Source of the DNA: Streptomyces sp. CGMCC 4.7035
GTDB taxonomy: Bacteria > Actinomycetota > Actinomycetes > Streptomycetales > Streptomycetaceae
Assembly (NCBI RefSeq): GCF_031583065.1
Contig: NZ_CP134053.1
Location: forward strand, 5,187,001-5,251,000
Length of the DNA: 64,000 bases
Direction of reading: 5' to 3'
Shown: positions 24,301 to 33,981 of the stretch, in pieces
Layout: each line of letters begins with the position of its first letter
Numbering within the stretch: position 1 is the stretch's first letter
Translations under genes and position numbers: made by a program
The notes under the pieces: model-generated
The model's input: the letters and a program-made list of their open reading frames with translations, nothing else
Databases searched by the model: none
What the model was told of the DNA's origin: nothing

Positions 24301-26641
24301 CGTCGGCATCCGTCCCTTCCTCGGTGTCGGTTCGCTCCATGGAGGCCTCGGTTCGCTCCGTAGAGGCGTCGGTTCGCTCCATGGAGGCCTCGGTTCGCTC
24401 CGTAGAGGCGTCGGTTCGCTCCGTGGGTCCGGTGCTCGTGGGGATGCCCTTGCGGCCACGGTCCAGGCCGCGCTGATAGGCGCCGAAGATCGCCCGCACC
24501 TCCTCGGCGTTCACCTCGCGTGCCGGGATGTCATCGGGGGACGGGGCCTCGGTGCGCAGGCCGCGGGCGAGGGAGGTCTGGCGGACGCGGGTGGGGAGGG
24601 AGGGAGCACCAGGGGTCGGGGCGCCGAACCCTCGACCGTCCGTCGTGCCACCGACCCCACGACCGTCCGTCGTGTCGCGTGAGGGCTGCCGCCGTACCCG
24701 CTCTTCGTCCGGCGGCGCCGGTGTTCCGGGCTCCACATCCGCCAGGACCGCCTCCGGCAGCAGGACCACCGCCGTGGTACCGCCGTACGGCGACCGGCAC
24801 AGCGTGACCTCGATGCCGTGCCGGGCGGCGAGCCGGCCCACGACGTACAGCCCGAGCCGGTCGTGCCGCGTCGGGTCGAAGTCCTCCGGGCCGTTAACGG
24901 TGCGGTGGGCCTCGTCGATCTGGTCGGAGTCGAGGCCGAGGCCGCGGTCGTCGATCTCCAGGACGAACCCGCCCCGGGCCCGGCCGACGCGCAGGGTGAC
25001 CTGGGTGTGGGGCGGCGAGAACACGGTGGCGTTCTCGAGGAGTTCGGCGATCAGGTGCACGACGTCGGCGACGGCGTCCGCGGCGACGCCCGCCTCCGGC
25101 ATCGGCGGGACCACTACGCGCGCGTAGTCCTCGATCTCGCTCACCGCGGAGGACACCACGTCGGCGACGGGCACGGGCCGCCGCCATCTGCGGCCGGGCG
25201 CCGCGCCGGAGAGGATGATCAGGCTCTCCGCATGGCGCCGCATCCGGGTGGTCAGGTGGTCGATCCGGAACAGCTCCGCCAGGATGTCCGGATCGTCCGT
25301 ACGCCGTTCCAGCGTGTCGACGAGCTTCAGCTGGCGGTGGACGAGCGCCTGGTTGCGTCGCGCGATGTTGAGCAGCACGGCGAAGAGCCCACGGCGCAGA
25401 GTGGCCTGTTTGACGGCTGCCTCGACGGCCGCCAGGCGTGCGGTGTTGAAGGCCCGGCCGACCTGGCCGATCTCGTCGGGCTTGAGTTCCCGGTCGGCCA
25501 GAGGTGGCGCCTCGGCGAGCGCGTCCACCTCCTCGCCCGCGCTCAGCCGCGCCATCACGTCCGGGAGCTGGCGGGCGGTCAGCAGGTCGGCGGCGTCCCG
25601 CAGCGTCTCCAGGCGAAGTGAGATGCGGCGGGCGCCACGCACCGCGAACCACAGTGACAGGCCCACGGCGGCCAGCCCGACCACTCCGACGGCGGCGGCC
25701 CTGGTCAGCTCCCGGTAGGCGAACGCCCGTCCGCGTGCGGCGGAGTTCTTGGCCGATCGGGTGCACAGCAGCATGTACCGCTTGACCGCCCGGTCGGTGG
25801 TCGTCCGCCACGAGTCGGCCGTGACGGCCCTGCCCGCGTTGTCGGCACCTGCCCGCAGCAGGGCGTCCTCGCCTGCGGTCAGCGCCCGGTGCACCGCGCC
25901 GCGCTGGAACTCCTCGAAGAGCGTCCTGGAGTCGGACGGCAGGTCGGGCACGTAGGTCCGCTCGAAGACGCGCCGGTCCTCGATGGTCGCCGTGAGGGTG
26001 TCGTACTGGCGGTCGGTCAGGGTTCCGGCCGCCCGCGCCCCGGCGACGAGCGCGTCCTCGCGCGACACGAACTCCCGTACCCGCACCAGCTCGATGACGA
26101 CCTGGGCCTCCCGCGCCAGTTGCCCGGCCTGCAGTGCGGTGAGCGCGGACTGGACGTCGAAGCCCGGCTCCACGAGGGCGTTGTACTCGGTCACCGCGCG
26201 GTCCCAGGAGATGCGGCCCGACAGCACGCGCTCCCGCAGCCCCTCCAGTCGGTCGACGGCGGCGATCATGGTGTCGAGCGACTGCCGCTGCCGGTCGGAC
26301 AGGCGGCCGTGGTCCCCCTCGCGGAGGGCTTCACGCAGGGCGCTCACGGCCCGATCGGTGCGGCGCTGCTGCGCCAGCAGGTCGACAGCCGCTCCCGTGC
26401 GGTGGCGTCCGCCCAGGTAAGCGGCCGCGAGCCGCCGTTCGATCTGGATCTGTCCGATCGCGGTGTCGACGGGCGTGCCGAAGTCCTCGTAGACGTCCTG
26501 GACCCGGACAAGCCCGCGGAGTTCGCCGGTGACCGACACCATGGCGAAGCTCCACAGCGCCATCAGGGCTACCGCCGGTGCGAGCGCGAGCGTCACGATC
26601 CGGGCGCGGACCGTGGTGGGACGGCCGAAGGGCCAGCGCAT
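24290..26641 (-). CDS. cvnA: conservon sensor histidine kinase-like protein CvnA
   Basis: 783-residue membrane sensor. A first membrane helix lies near residues 13-32 ('IVTLALAPAVALMALWSFAM'), followed by an extracellular nitrate/nitrite-sensing (NIT) domain of about 280 residues ('IGQIQIERRLAAAYLGGRHR'). A second helix is near 315-335, then a HAMP-like linker and a histidine-kinase ATPase ('ELLENATVFSPPHTQVTLRV', 'LEIDDRGLGLD', 'DRLGLYVVGRLAARHGIEV'). The classic phospho-accepting H-box is not obvious, as in other CvnA proteins. The C-terminus ends in an acidic heptad repeat encoded by tandem DNA repeats. First gene of the cvnABC operon. Confidence 0.92.
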   Translation of the reverse strand: MRWPFGRPTTVRARIVTLALAPAVALMALWSFAMVSVTGELRGLVRVQDVYEDFGTPVDTAIGQIQIERRLAAAYLGGRHRTGAAVDLLAQQRRTDRAVSALREALREGDHGRLSDRQRQSLDTMIAAVDRLEGLRERVLSGRISWDRAVTEYNALVEPGFDVQSALTALQAGQLAREAQVVIELVRVREFVSREDALVAGARAAGTLTDRQYDTLTATIEDRRVFERTYVPDLPSDSRTLFEEFQRGAVHRALTAGEDALLRAGADNAGRAVTADSWRTTTDRAVKRYMLLCTRSAKNSAARGRAFAYRELTRAAAVGVVGLAAVGLSLWFAVRGARRISLRLETLRDAADLLTARQLPDVMARLSAGEEVDALAEAPPLADRELKPDEIGQVGRAFNTARLAAVEAAVKQATLRRGLFAVLLNIARRNQALVHRQLKLVDTLERRTDDPDILAELFRIDHLTTRMRRHAESLIILSGAAPGRRWRRPVPVADVVSSAVSEIEDYARVVVPPMPEAGVAADAVADVVHLIAELLENATVFSPPHTQVTLRVGRARGGFVLEIDDRGLGLDSDQIDEAHRTVNGPEDFDPTRHDRLGLYVVGRLAARHGIEVTLCRSPYGGTTAVVLLPEAVLADVEPGTPAPPDEERVRRQPSRDTTDGRGVGGTTDGRGFGAPTPGAPSLPTRVRQTSLARGLRTEAPSPDDIPAREVNAEEVRAIFGAYQRGLDRGRKGIPTSTGPTERTDASTERTEASMERTDASTERTEASMERTDTEEGTDADDAP
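24327..24431. repeat. five 21-bp tandem repeats inside cvnA
   Basis: Units begin at 24327, 24348, 24369, 24390 and 24411 and share TCGGTTCGCTCC; two variants alternate (CATGGAGGCC and GTAGAGGCG endings). They encode the C-terminal Glu-Arg-Thr heptads ('MERTDASTERTEAS') of the sensor. In-frame length (21 bp) means copy-number change would keep the frame. Confidence 0.95.
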
Positions 26642-26703
26642 GGTCTCCCCAGGGCGACGGAACGGTCGGGTGGCCGGGGCGGGGGTCGGTTACCCGCAGG
26701 TGT

Positions 26704-26715
26704 TACCCGCGGGTA
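26704..26715. promoter_or_regulatory. palindrome upstream of cvnA
   Basis: TACCCGCGGGTA is a perfect 12-bp palindrome 63 bp before the cvnA start. The half-site TTACCCGC is repeated directly 14 bp away (about 26689-26696). Its position fits an operator for the conservon operon; the protein that binds it is not known. Confidence 0.4.
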
Positions 26716-26872
26716 GCGAGTGTCGCACAACCTACGGGATGGCCCTCGGGAACCGCAATGGTTGCCTGGGGTAACCCCAAAGTTCCGCTCGACGGCCCTC
26801 TCCGGTCTCGGGCCGCGACACCGCCCGCGCTCGACACTCGAAGCGTGCCGCCTGTCGCCCGTCGCCCGTCGC

Positions 26873-27325
26873 CTACGTCGGCGAGCCCGAGGAGAATCGC
26901 CGCAGCAGCGGCGACAGCACCAGCACGGACTTCGTCCGTTCCACGAACGGCTCGCCCGCGATGCGCTCCAGGACGCGCTCGAAGTGGCGCATGTCGGAGG
27001 CGAAGACCTGGACGATCGCGTCCGCCTCACCCGTGACGGTGGAGGCGGCCACGACCTCCTGGTAGCGCTCCAGACCCCGCTGGATGGTCTCCGGCGAGGT
27101 GTTGCGCCGGCAGTAGATCTCGACGAACCCCTCGGTCTCCCAGCCGAGCGCTCCCGGGTCGACGCGAACGGTGAACCCGGTGATGGCACCAGTGGCACGC
27201 AGCCGGTCCACCCGCCGCTTCACGGCGGGAGCGGACAGGCCGACCAGTTGCCCGATGTCCGCGTAGGAGCGGCGGGCGTCCTCGGCGAGGGCGTGCACGA
27301 TGCGTTCGTCGAGATCGTTCAGCAA
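26873..27325 (-). CDS. Lrp/AsnC-family transcriptional regulator
   Basis: 150 residues. An N-terminal winged helix ('RRSYADIGQLVGLSAPAVKR') precedes a RAM effector domain ('EGFVEIYCRRNTSPETIQRG', 'VTGEADAIVQVFASDM'). Such proteins sense amino acids. It follows the cationic amino acid permease gene by 10 bp, so it is probably cotranscribed with it and may control it in response to its substrate. Confidence 0.92.
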   Translation of the reverse strand: MLNDLDERIVHALAEDARRSYADIGQLVGLSAPAVKRRVDRLRATGAITGFTVRVDPGALGWETEGFVEIYCRRNTSPETIQRGLERYQEVVAASTVTGEADAIVQVFASDMRHFERVLERIAGEPFVERTKSVLVLSPLLRRFSSGSPT

Positions 27326-27335
27326 GGCGGGTGGT

Positions 27336-28877
27336 TCACTTCTGTGCGATGACTGCGGATGCCGCGGGGTCCGTGACGGCGGATGCCGCAGGGTCCGTGA
27401 CGGCGGATGCCACGGGGTCCGCGGCGGCCAGCCGGGAGCGCCGGTGGCCGTAACTGAAGTAGAACACGAGCCCGACGGCCATCCAGACCCCGAAGACCAC
27501 CCAGGTGACGGCCGAGAGGCTGCCCATCATCCACACGCAGAACGCGAAGCCGAGCGCCGGCAGCACCGGCGACAGCGGCACCCGGAAGGTGCGGGGCATG
27601 TGCGGACGCGTCCGGCGCAGCACCACGACCGCGACGTTGACCAGCGCGAAGGCGAACAGCGTGCCGATGCTGGTGGCGTCGGCGAGCTGCCCGAGCGGGA
27701 TCGCGGCGGCCAGGACACCGCAGAAGACGGACACGATGACGGTGTTGGCGCGGGGCGTGCCGGTGCGCGGGTGGACGCGCGAGAACACCTTGGGCACGAG
27801 GCCGTCCCGGGACATAGCGAAGAGGATGCGCGTCTGGCCGTACAGCACGGTCAGCACGACGCTCGCGATGGCGATGACCGCGCAGGCCGCGAGGAGCGTG
27901 CCCCAGAACGTCTGACCGGTGACGTTCTTCATGATCTCGGCGAGAGCGGCCTCCGAGTCGTTGAACCGCCGCCACGGCTTGGCGCCCACGGCGACGGCCG
28001 CGACGAGGACGTACAGCGCGGTGACGATGACGAGCGACAGCATGATCGCGCGCGGCAGGTCGCGCTGCGCGTTCTTCGCCTCCTCACCGGCCGTGGAGGC
28101 GGCGTCGAAGCCGATGTACGAGAAGAAGAGCGTGGCCCCGGCGGCGCTGACGCCGGCCATGCCGAGCGGCATGAAGTTCGCGTAGTTGCCGGAGCGGAAG
28201 CCCTGGATGCCGATCAGGCAGAACAGGACGAGCGCGGCGATTTTCACCACGACCATGATCGTGTTGGCGCGCGCGGACTCCTTGGCGCCGCCGAGCAGGA
28301 ACGCCATGGCGAGCAGGACGACGATCAGGGCGGGCAGGTTGAAGACGCCGCCGTCTCCGGGCGGCGCGGACAGGGCGTCCGGGATGGTGACGCCGAGAGT
28401 GCCGTCGAGCAGCTCGTTGAGGTACTCGCCCCAGCCGACCGCGACGGCGGCGACCGAGACGCCGTACTCCAGCACCAGACACCAGCCGCAGACCCAGGCG
28501 ATCAGCTCGCCCATCGTTGCGTACGCATACGAGTACGAGGACCCGGAGACCGGGATCGTGCCCGCCAGCTCGGCGTACGAAAGGGCGGAGAACAGCGCCG
28601 TGAGACCGGCGATCACGAAGGACAGGGTGACGGCCGGACCGGCCTTGGGGACGGCCTCGCCGAGGACCACGAAGATGCCCGTGCCGAGCGTGGCACCGAT
28701 ACTGATCATGGTCAGCTGCCACAGCCCGAGGGAACGCCGCAGCGTCCCTCCCTCGCCCTGGCCGCCCTCGGCGACAAGGCGTTCCACGGGCTTGCGGCGC
28801 ATCAGACGCGCGCCGAGCCCGGGATTCGCGGGGGCTGGATGACTGCGGGACTGCGGGGGTGCGCCTTGGTCGAGCAC
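27336..28877 (-). CDS. cationic-type amino acid permease (APC superfamily)
   Basis: 513-residue permease with about twelve membrane segments of the CAT/YfnA group. 'SIGATLGTGIFVVLGEAVPK' is the helix-1 substrate motif, and 'GFDAASTAGEEAKNAQRDLP' the conserved loop of cationic transporters. The GTG at 28877 is preceded by AAGGAG with 8-base spacing; further upstream translation lacks family similarity. The C-terminal tail ends in three near-identical eight-residue repeats ('TDPAASAV') encoded by 24-bp tandem repeats. Downstream by 10 bp is the Lrp regulator gene. Confidence 0.9.
   Translation of the reverse strand: MLDQGAPPQSRSHPAPANPGLGARLMRRKPVERLVAEGGQGEGGTLRRSLGLWQLTMISIGATLGTGIFVVLGEAVPKAGPAVTLSFVIAGLTALFSALSYAELAGTIPVSGSSYSYAYATMGELIAWVCGWCLVLEYGVSVAAVAVGWGEYLNELLDGTLGVTIPDALSAPPGDGGVFNLPALIVVLLAMAFLLGGAKESARANTIMVVVKIAALVLFCLIGIQGFRSGNYANFMPLGMAGVSAAGATLFFSYIGFDAASTAGEEAKNAQRDLPRAIMLSLVIVTALYVLVAAVAVGAKPWRRFNDSEAALAEIMKNVTGQTFWGTLLAACAVIAIASVVLTVLYGQTRILFAMSRDGLVPKVFSRVHPRTGTPRANTVIVSVFCGVLAAAIPLGQLADATSIGTLFAFALVNVAVVVLRRTRPHMPRTFRVPLSPVLPALGFAFCVWMMGSLSAVTWVVFGVWMAVGLVFYFSYGHRRSRLAAADPVASAVTDPAASAVTDPAASAVIAQK
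27351..27422. repeat. three 24-bp tandem repeats in the permease C-terminus
   Basis: Units at 27351-27374, 27375-27398 and 27399-27422 share the core GCGGATGCC. They encode 'TDPAASAV' repeats at the cytosolic end of the amino acid permease; the frame is kept whatever the copy number. Confidence 0.9.
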
Positions 28878-29021
28878 GCGTCGGCTCCTTATCGCTGCCG
28901 TCAAAGGGCAGGCGGGACCGGTGGCATCCCCGGAGCGGGGACCCACCGAGCGGGGTCCTCGCCACGCCACGTACAGCGCATGACCCTACGAGTGCGCCCT
29001 TCACGGGCGTAATGCAGCAAC

Positions 29022-29039
29022 CTTGCGCATCTCCGCAAG
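29022..29039. promoter_or_regulatory. inverted and direct CTTGCG repeats upstream of the permease
   Basis: CTTGCG-N6-CGCAAG is a perfect dyad at 29022-29039. A further CTTGCG follows at about 29043 and a TTGCGCAAG near 29093. The cluster lies about 150-220 bp before the permease start. Repeated half-sites of this kind are typical for Lrp-type regulators, and one is encoded in this operon. Confidence 0.45.
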
Positions 29040-29129
29040 ATCCTTGCGTTCATCGGGGAGTCGCGCCTGTTCGTTGCGCAAGCCCTTTCGATGGTTGCGC
29101 CCGGCGGAGGCGGGACCGTCCGGCGGCCC

Positions 29130-29525
29130 TCAGACCTCTCCCGGCTCCCCGGCGATCCCCCGCGCCTCGGCCACGTCCGTCGCGTCGAACCCCAGCTGTC
29201 CCGGCTTTCCGTACGCCGCCGCCTGTGCGTCGATCCAGCGGGTGTGGGCCTCCCAGGCGGCCTGCTTGCTGGTGCCGAGCGCGGCGCCGATCTGTGCCCA
29301 GGAGGCGCCTGCCTCACGCGCCGCGCGCACGGTGAGCTGCCGCCCGTACGCCGCCTTGCGGGCCACGACCTCGCTCAGCGCCAGCAGTTCGAGCAGCTCA
29401 CCCCGGTCCGGCGCCTCGGCGTCGCTCCCGGCCCCCGCGAGGGACTCCCGCATGCGCAGGTCCTCGAGCCGGGCCACGGCGGTGGCCAACGTGTACTGGG
29501 ACTCGATGCTCTGCGGTGTCGTCAT
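29130..29525 (-). CDS. conserved hypothetical protein with helix-turn-helix-like core
   Basis: 131 residues, soluble. The centre reads 'AREAGASWAQIGAALGTSKQ', which looks like a helix-turn-helix of the kind found in a small Streptomyces family; a similar motif ('[20 protein letters not shown]') occurs in the protein at 37351-37884. The flanking helices are rich in Ala and Glu and could dimerise. It may be a DNA-binding protein, but no function is known. The downstream gap leads to the amino acid permease. Confidence 0.65.
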   Translation of the reverse strand: MTTPQSIESQYTLATAVARLEDLRMRESLAGAGSDAEAPDRGELLELLALSEVVARKAAYGRQLTVRAAREAGASWAQIGAALGTSKQAAWEAHTRWIDAQAAAYGKPGQLGFDATDVAEARGIAGEPGEV

Positions 29526-29833
29526 GCCCTCAGACTCTCGTCAAGGCTGCTTGACGTCAAGACGGCCTGACGGCAGCTCCTTGGCGAGGAACGTGCACGA
29601 GTTGATCTCGGGGCATCGAGCCTGTTGATCCCGGCCAGCCAGGCCTCGCGGTGCGCACGTCGGGCGCGGGGCAGTCGTCCCAGCGCACCTCGGCGTGCCC
29701 GACGGGCCGTACGTCGGTCCTTCCGCCTTCCGCCCTTCCGACCGTGCGGGCGGGCACCCGGACACGCGGACGGCCCCCGCTGTCCCACCGACGGGACACC
29801 AGGGGCCGTACCAGCCGTACCAAAGGGAGTGCG
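29526..29833 (-). other. 308-bp intergenic region
   Basis: It holds the promoter side of the helix-turn-helix gene, including TCAAG-GCTG-CTTGA at 29541-29554 with a third TCAAG at 29557, a possible autoregulatory site. It also holds the guaB1 terminator at 29772-29807. No gene is supported in between. Confidence 0.4.
29772..29807 (-). terminator. hairpin after guaB1
   Basis: GGCCCC/GGGGCC (outer) and TGTCCC/GGGACA (inner) pair around a 6-base loop with a small 3-by-3 internal loop. It is 26 bp past the guaB1 stop. Confidence 0.65.
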
Positions 29834-31318
<1,485 letters not shown>

Positions 31319-31383
31319 TCAGCCAGGGGGAAGAGCACGTACTTCATTCTCCCATGACGGGGGGTCCGCAATCCCTGGACAGA

Positions 31384-31737
31384 TCATCCAGGCAGGTCAG
31401 AGGGTCGTTCGTGGGATCCTCCAAGGGCGAGCGCCACGGTGAGCCCCGGCGTCCGGTCCGCCGCCTCGGCGAACACCTCGCGGGCGATCTCCCACTCCTC
31501 GGGCCGCGCCTTCGCGTACGGCTGCCAGCCCCGTACGACGAGCAGCAGGCCCTTCTCGACTCCGTCGGCGGGCCAGACACTTCCGTCGCCGAGCGAGTCC
31601 GCGAGCGCGTCCCAGTTGCGGCCGAACCAGTCCGGCAGCTCCAGGGCGCGCACGATCCGCTCCATGAACGCCGCCTTGTCGGCGACCCCGTGAAGGTCCA
31701 GCGTGACGACGAGCGGGGCCGCCAGGTCGTCGGTCAT
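31384..31737 (-). CDS. barstar-family ribonuclease inhibitor
   Basis: 117-residue barstar fold protein. 'VVTLDLHGVADKAAFMERIV' then 'LPDWFGRNWDALADSLGD' is the barstar signature in which the Asp/Glu-bearing helix plugs the RNase active site. It has no signal peptide, so it is cytosolic. Its ATG overlaps the stop of the RNase gene by four bases. It should bind and silence the ribonuclease encoded immediately upstream until that protein has left the cytoplasm. Confidence 0.9.
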   Translation of the reverse strand: MTDDLAAPLVVTLDLHGVADKAAFMERIVRALELPDWFGRNWDALADSLGDGSVWPADGVEKGLLLVVRGWQPYAKARPEEWEIAREVFAEAADRTPGLTVALALGGSHERPSDLPG

Positions 31738-32132
31738 CTCAGCACCGCCCGGAAGGATTTGTAGTGATCACCGGTGTAGTAGATCTCCCCGCCCTGTCCG
31801 GTGACAATGCGCCGGGCCCCACGGTCCCTCGAGCCCGGCGTCCGCACGGTGTACTCGTGGTAGTAGCCGCGCCGGTGCCGGGGCAGCAGGCGCTCGAAGT
31901 TGCCGAAGACGACGCCGTCCTGGGCGTACGGGAAGGGGCCGCCCTTGTCGATGAGGGCGAGGGTCCCCCGAGCCTCGGCCGGGAGCCGGGACAGCTTGAC
32001 GGTGGCCATGTGGCCGGCCCACGACGGTGCCGGCGGGGAGGCGCCGGTGGTGTGCGGGGAACACCCGGTGAGCAGGACGGTCAGGCAGAGGAACAGGCCC
32101 GCGAGCACGCGGGGGACGTACCGCGTCAGCAT
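31734..32132 (-). CDS. RNase Sa/barnase-type guanyl ribonuclease, predicted lipoprotein
   Basis: 132 residues. An N-terminal signal ends in the lipobox LLTGC (Cys24). The rest is a complete microbial RNase domain closely matching RNase Sa: 'GPFPYAQDGVVFGNFERLLP', 'GYYHEYTVRTPG' with the general base E93, 'RRIVTG' with R108, and 'YYTGDHYKSF' with the general acid H123. The disulfide cysteines of secreted RNase Sa are absent. The expected product is a membrane-anchored extracellular G-specific RNase. The overlapping barstar gene protects the producer. Confidence 0.9.
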   Translation of the reverse strand: MLTRYVPRVLAGLFLCLTVLLTGCSPHTTGASPPAPSWAGHMATVKLSRLPAEARGTLALIDKGGPFPYAQDGVVFGNFERLLPRHRRGYYHEYTVRTPGSRDRGARRIVTGQGGEIYYTGDHYKSFRAVLR

Positions 32133-32172
32133 GGCGTCGATGCTGCCACGGCTGCCCCCGCGCGCCCGGTTG

Positions 32173-33225
32173 TCAGGACCCGTCCGGGTCCGCCCGGTTC
32201 AGGGCCGGCTTCGGGGTCGGGCCCGCCGTCATCAGGTAGTCCGCCGCCGACGTGTCCGTCACCAGGCTGGTGACGAGCCCGGAGCGCAGCACCGCGTCGA
32301 TCGCTGCCGCCTTCCGCTGCCCGCCCGCGATCGCGACGACCTCGGGGACACGACGCAACTGGTCCGCCTTCACGGTGATGCATCGTTCCCCCAGGTCCCG
32401 TCCGACCCGGCGGCCCTCGGTGTCGAAGAGGTGCGCGGACATCTCGGCGGCGACACCGAGGGACGCGTAGTGGGCGCGCTCCTCGTCGCTGAGCATGTCG
32501 TGCACCGTCGAGATGCCGGGCTCCCAGGAGCCGATGGAGACACAGGCGACCGTGACCTTGTCGAAGTACTCGAAGGCGCGGGCGATCCCGGTCTGGTTGC
32601 GCAGCGCTGCGGCGGTCGCCGCGTCCGGCAGCAGCATCGGCGCGTAGATGGGGTGCGCGTCCCCGCCCGACACCTGCGCGGCACGGCGCACCGCCTCCAC
32701 CGAGCCGCGCTCGGCCGTCCCGGCGTCGTACACGCCCGTCAACTGCACCACCGTGCACGGCGGCAGCCGGTCCAGGGCGGCCGCCATGTTGATGGTGGAG
32801 CGGCCCCAGGCCAGGCCCAGCACATCGCCCTCGGTCACCAGTTCGCCGAGCAGGTCGGCAGCCACCTCGCCGAGGTTCTCGGGGTCGGGCGACTCCTCGG
32901 CGTCGGCCGGGGACTCGACCACGACGGCATGCCTGAGGCCGTAGCGGGCGCGCAGCGCGTCGGAGCGCTCGGCGTCCAGCTCGGCCGGCACACGGATCTC
33001 GATCCGCACGAGATCACGTTCGAGAGCGGTCTCCAGAACCCGGGCCACCTTGAAGCGGCTGACGCCGAACTCCTCCGCGATCTGGATCTTGGACTTGCCC
33101 TCGAGATAGAAGCGACGGGCCATGGCCGCCGCCTGCACCAGCTCAGCGGGTCCCATCCGCATGGCTGACCGGCCCGCCGACATACCCGACACGGCCATCT
33201 CCTCACTGCTGTTCACACTCTGCAT
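32173..33225 (-). CDS. SorC-family sugar-binding transcriptional regulator
   Basis: 350 residues. A helix-turn-helix near residue 50 ('KSKIQIAEEFGVSRFKVARV') is followed by a sugar-phosphate-binding domain ('DVLGLAWGRSTINMAAALDR', 'VSIGSWEPGISTVHDMLSDE'). This is the SorC/DeoR-like (CggR/YgaP) architecture; effectors are usually phosphorylated sugars. It starts at ATG 33225 with AAGGA nine bases upstream, and lies 69 bp after rpe, so a pentose phosphate effector is plausible but unproven. Confidence 0.9.
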   Translation of the reverse strand: MQSVNSSEEMAVSGMSAGRSAMRMGPAELVQAAAMARRFYLEGKSKIQIAEEFGVSRFKVARVLETALERDLVRIEIRVPAELDAERSDALRARYGLRHAVVVESPADAEESPDPENLGEVAADLLGELVTEGDVLGLAWGRSTINMAAALDRLPPCTVVQLTGVYDAGTAERGSVEAVRRAAQVSGGDAHPIYAPMLLPDAATAAALRNQTGIARAFEYFDKVTVACVSIGSWEPGISTVHDMLSDEERAHYASLGVAAEMSAHLFDTEGRRVGRDLGERCITVKADQLRRVPEVVAIAGGQRKAAAIDAVLRSGLVTSLVTDTSAADYLMTAGPTPKPALNRADPDGS

Positions 33226-33294
33226 TCGCCGTTCATCCTTGCAGATCCGGCGTACTTGATCAGCCCGGACGGTCGGCGTTCAGATTTCGTTGGC

Positions 33295-33981
33295 TCAGTC
33301 GTCGCACGCCCACGAGGAACGGGCCGTGGCCCGCTCCGCCTGGGTGCGCAATGCACGTACCGCCGCGGATGGGTCGGCCGCCCCGTACACCGCCGACCCT
33401 GCCACGAAGACGTCCGCTCCCGCCTCCGCGCACTGCTCGATGGTGGAGGCCGAGACTCCACCATCGACCTGCAGCCACAGCTCCAGACCGTGCTTGCTGA
33501 TCAGCTCACGGGTGCGGCGGATCTTGGGCAGCATGATGTCCAGGAACGCCTGGCCGCCGAAGCCGGGCTCGACCGTCATGATCAGCAGCATGTCCAGCTC
33601 GGGCAGCAGGTCCTCGTACGGCTCGATGGGCGTCGCGGGCTTGAGGGCCATGGAGGCCCGGGCACCCTTGGCCCGGATCTCACGCGCGAGCCGCACGGGC
33701 GCGGCGGCCGCCTCGGCGTGGAAGGTGACGGAGCTCGCACCCGCTTCGACGTACTGGGGCGCCCATCGGTCCGCGTCCTGGATCATCAGATGGCAGTCCA
33801 GCGGGGTGTCCGTCGCCCGGACCAGGGACTCCACGACCGGCACGCCGAGCGTGAGGTTCGGGACGAAGTGGTTGTCCATGACGTCGACATGGAGCCAATC
33901 GGCGCCCTCCACTGCCTTCGCCTCCTCGGCGAGGCGGGCGAAGTCGGCGGACAGGATGCTGGGGTTGATCTGCACGGCCAT
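33295..33981 (-). CDS. rpe: ribulose-phosphate 3-epimerase
   Basis: 228-residue TIM-barrel enzyme interconverting ribulose 5-phosphate and xylulose 5-phosphate in the pentose phosphate pathway. '[20 protein letters not shown]' at the start, the metal ligands in '[18 protein letters not shown]' and 'CHLMIQDAD', and the phosphate loop '[19 protein letters not shown]' are all present. The ATG at 33981 puts the first strand at the terminus as in the family. Upstream is a 437-bp gap filled by a tandem repeat array. Confidence 0.97.
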   Translation of the reverse strand: MAVQINPSILSADFARLAEEAKAVEGADWLHVDVMDNHFVPNLTLGVPVVESLVRATDTPLDCHLMIQDADRWAPQYVEAGASSVTFHAEAAAAPVRLAREIRAKGARASMALKPATPIEPYEDLLPELDMLLIMTVEPGFGGQAFLDIMLPKIRRTRELISKHGLELWLQVDGGVSASTIEQCAEAGADVFVAGSAVYGAADPSAAVRALRTQAERATARSSWACDD

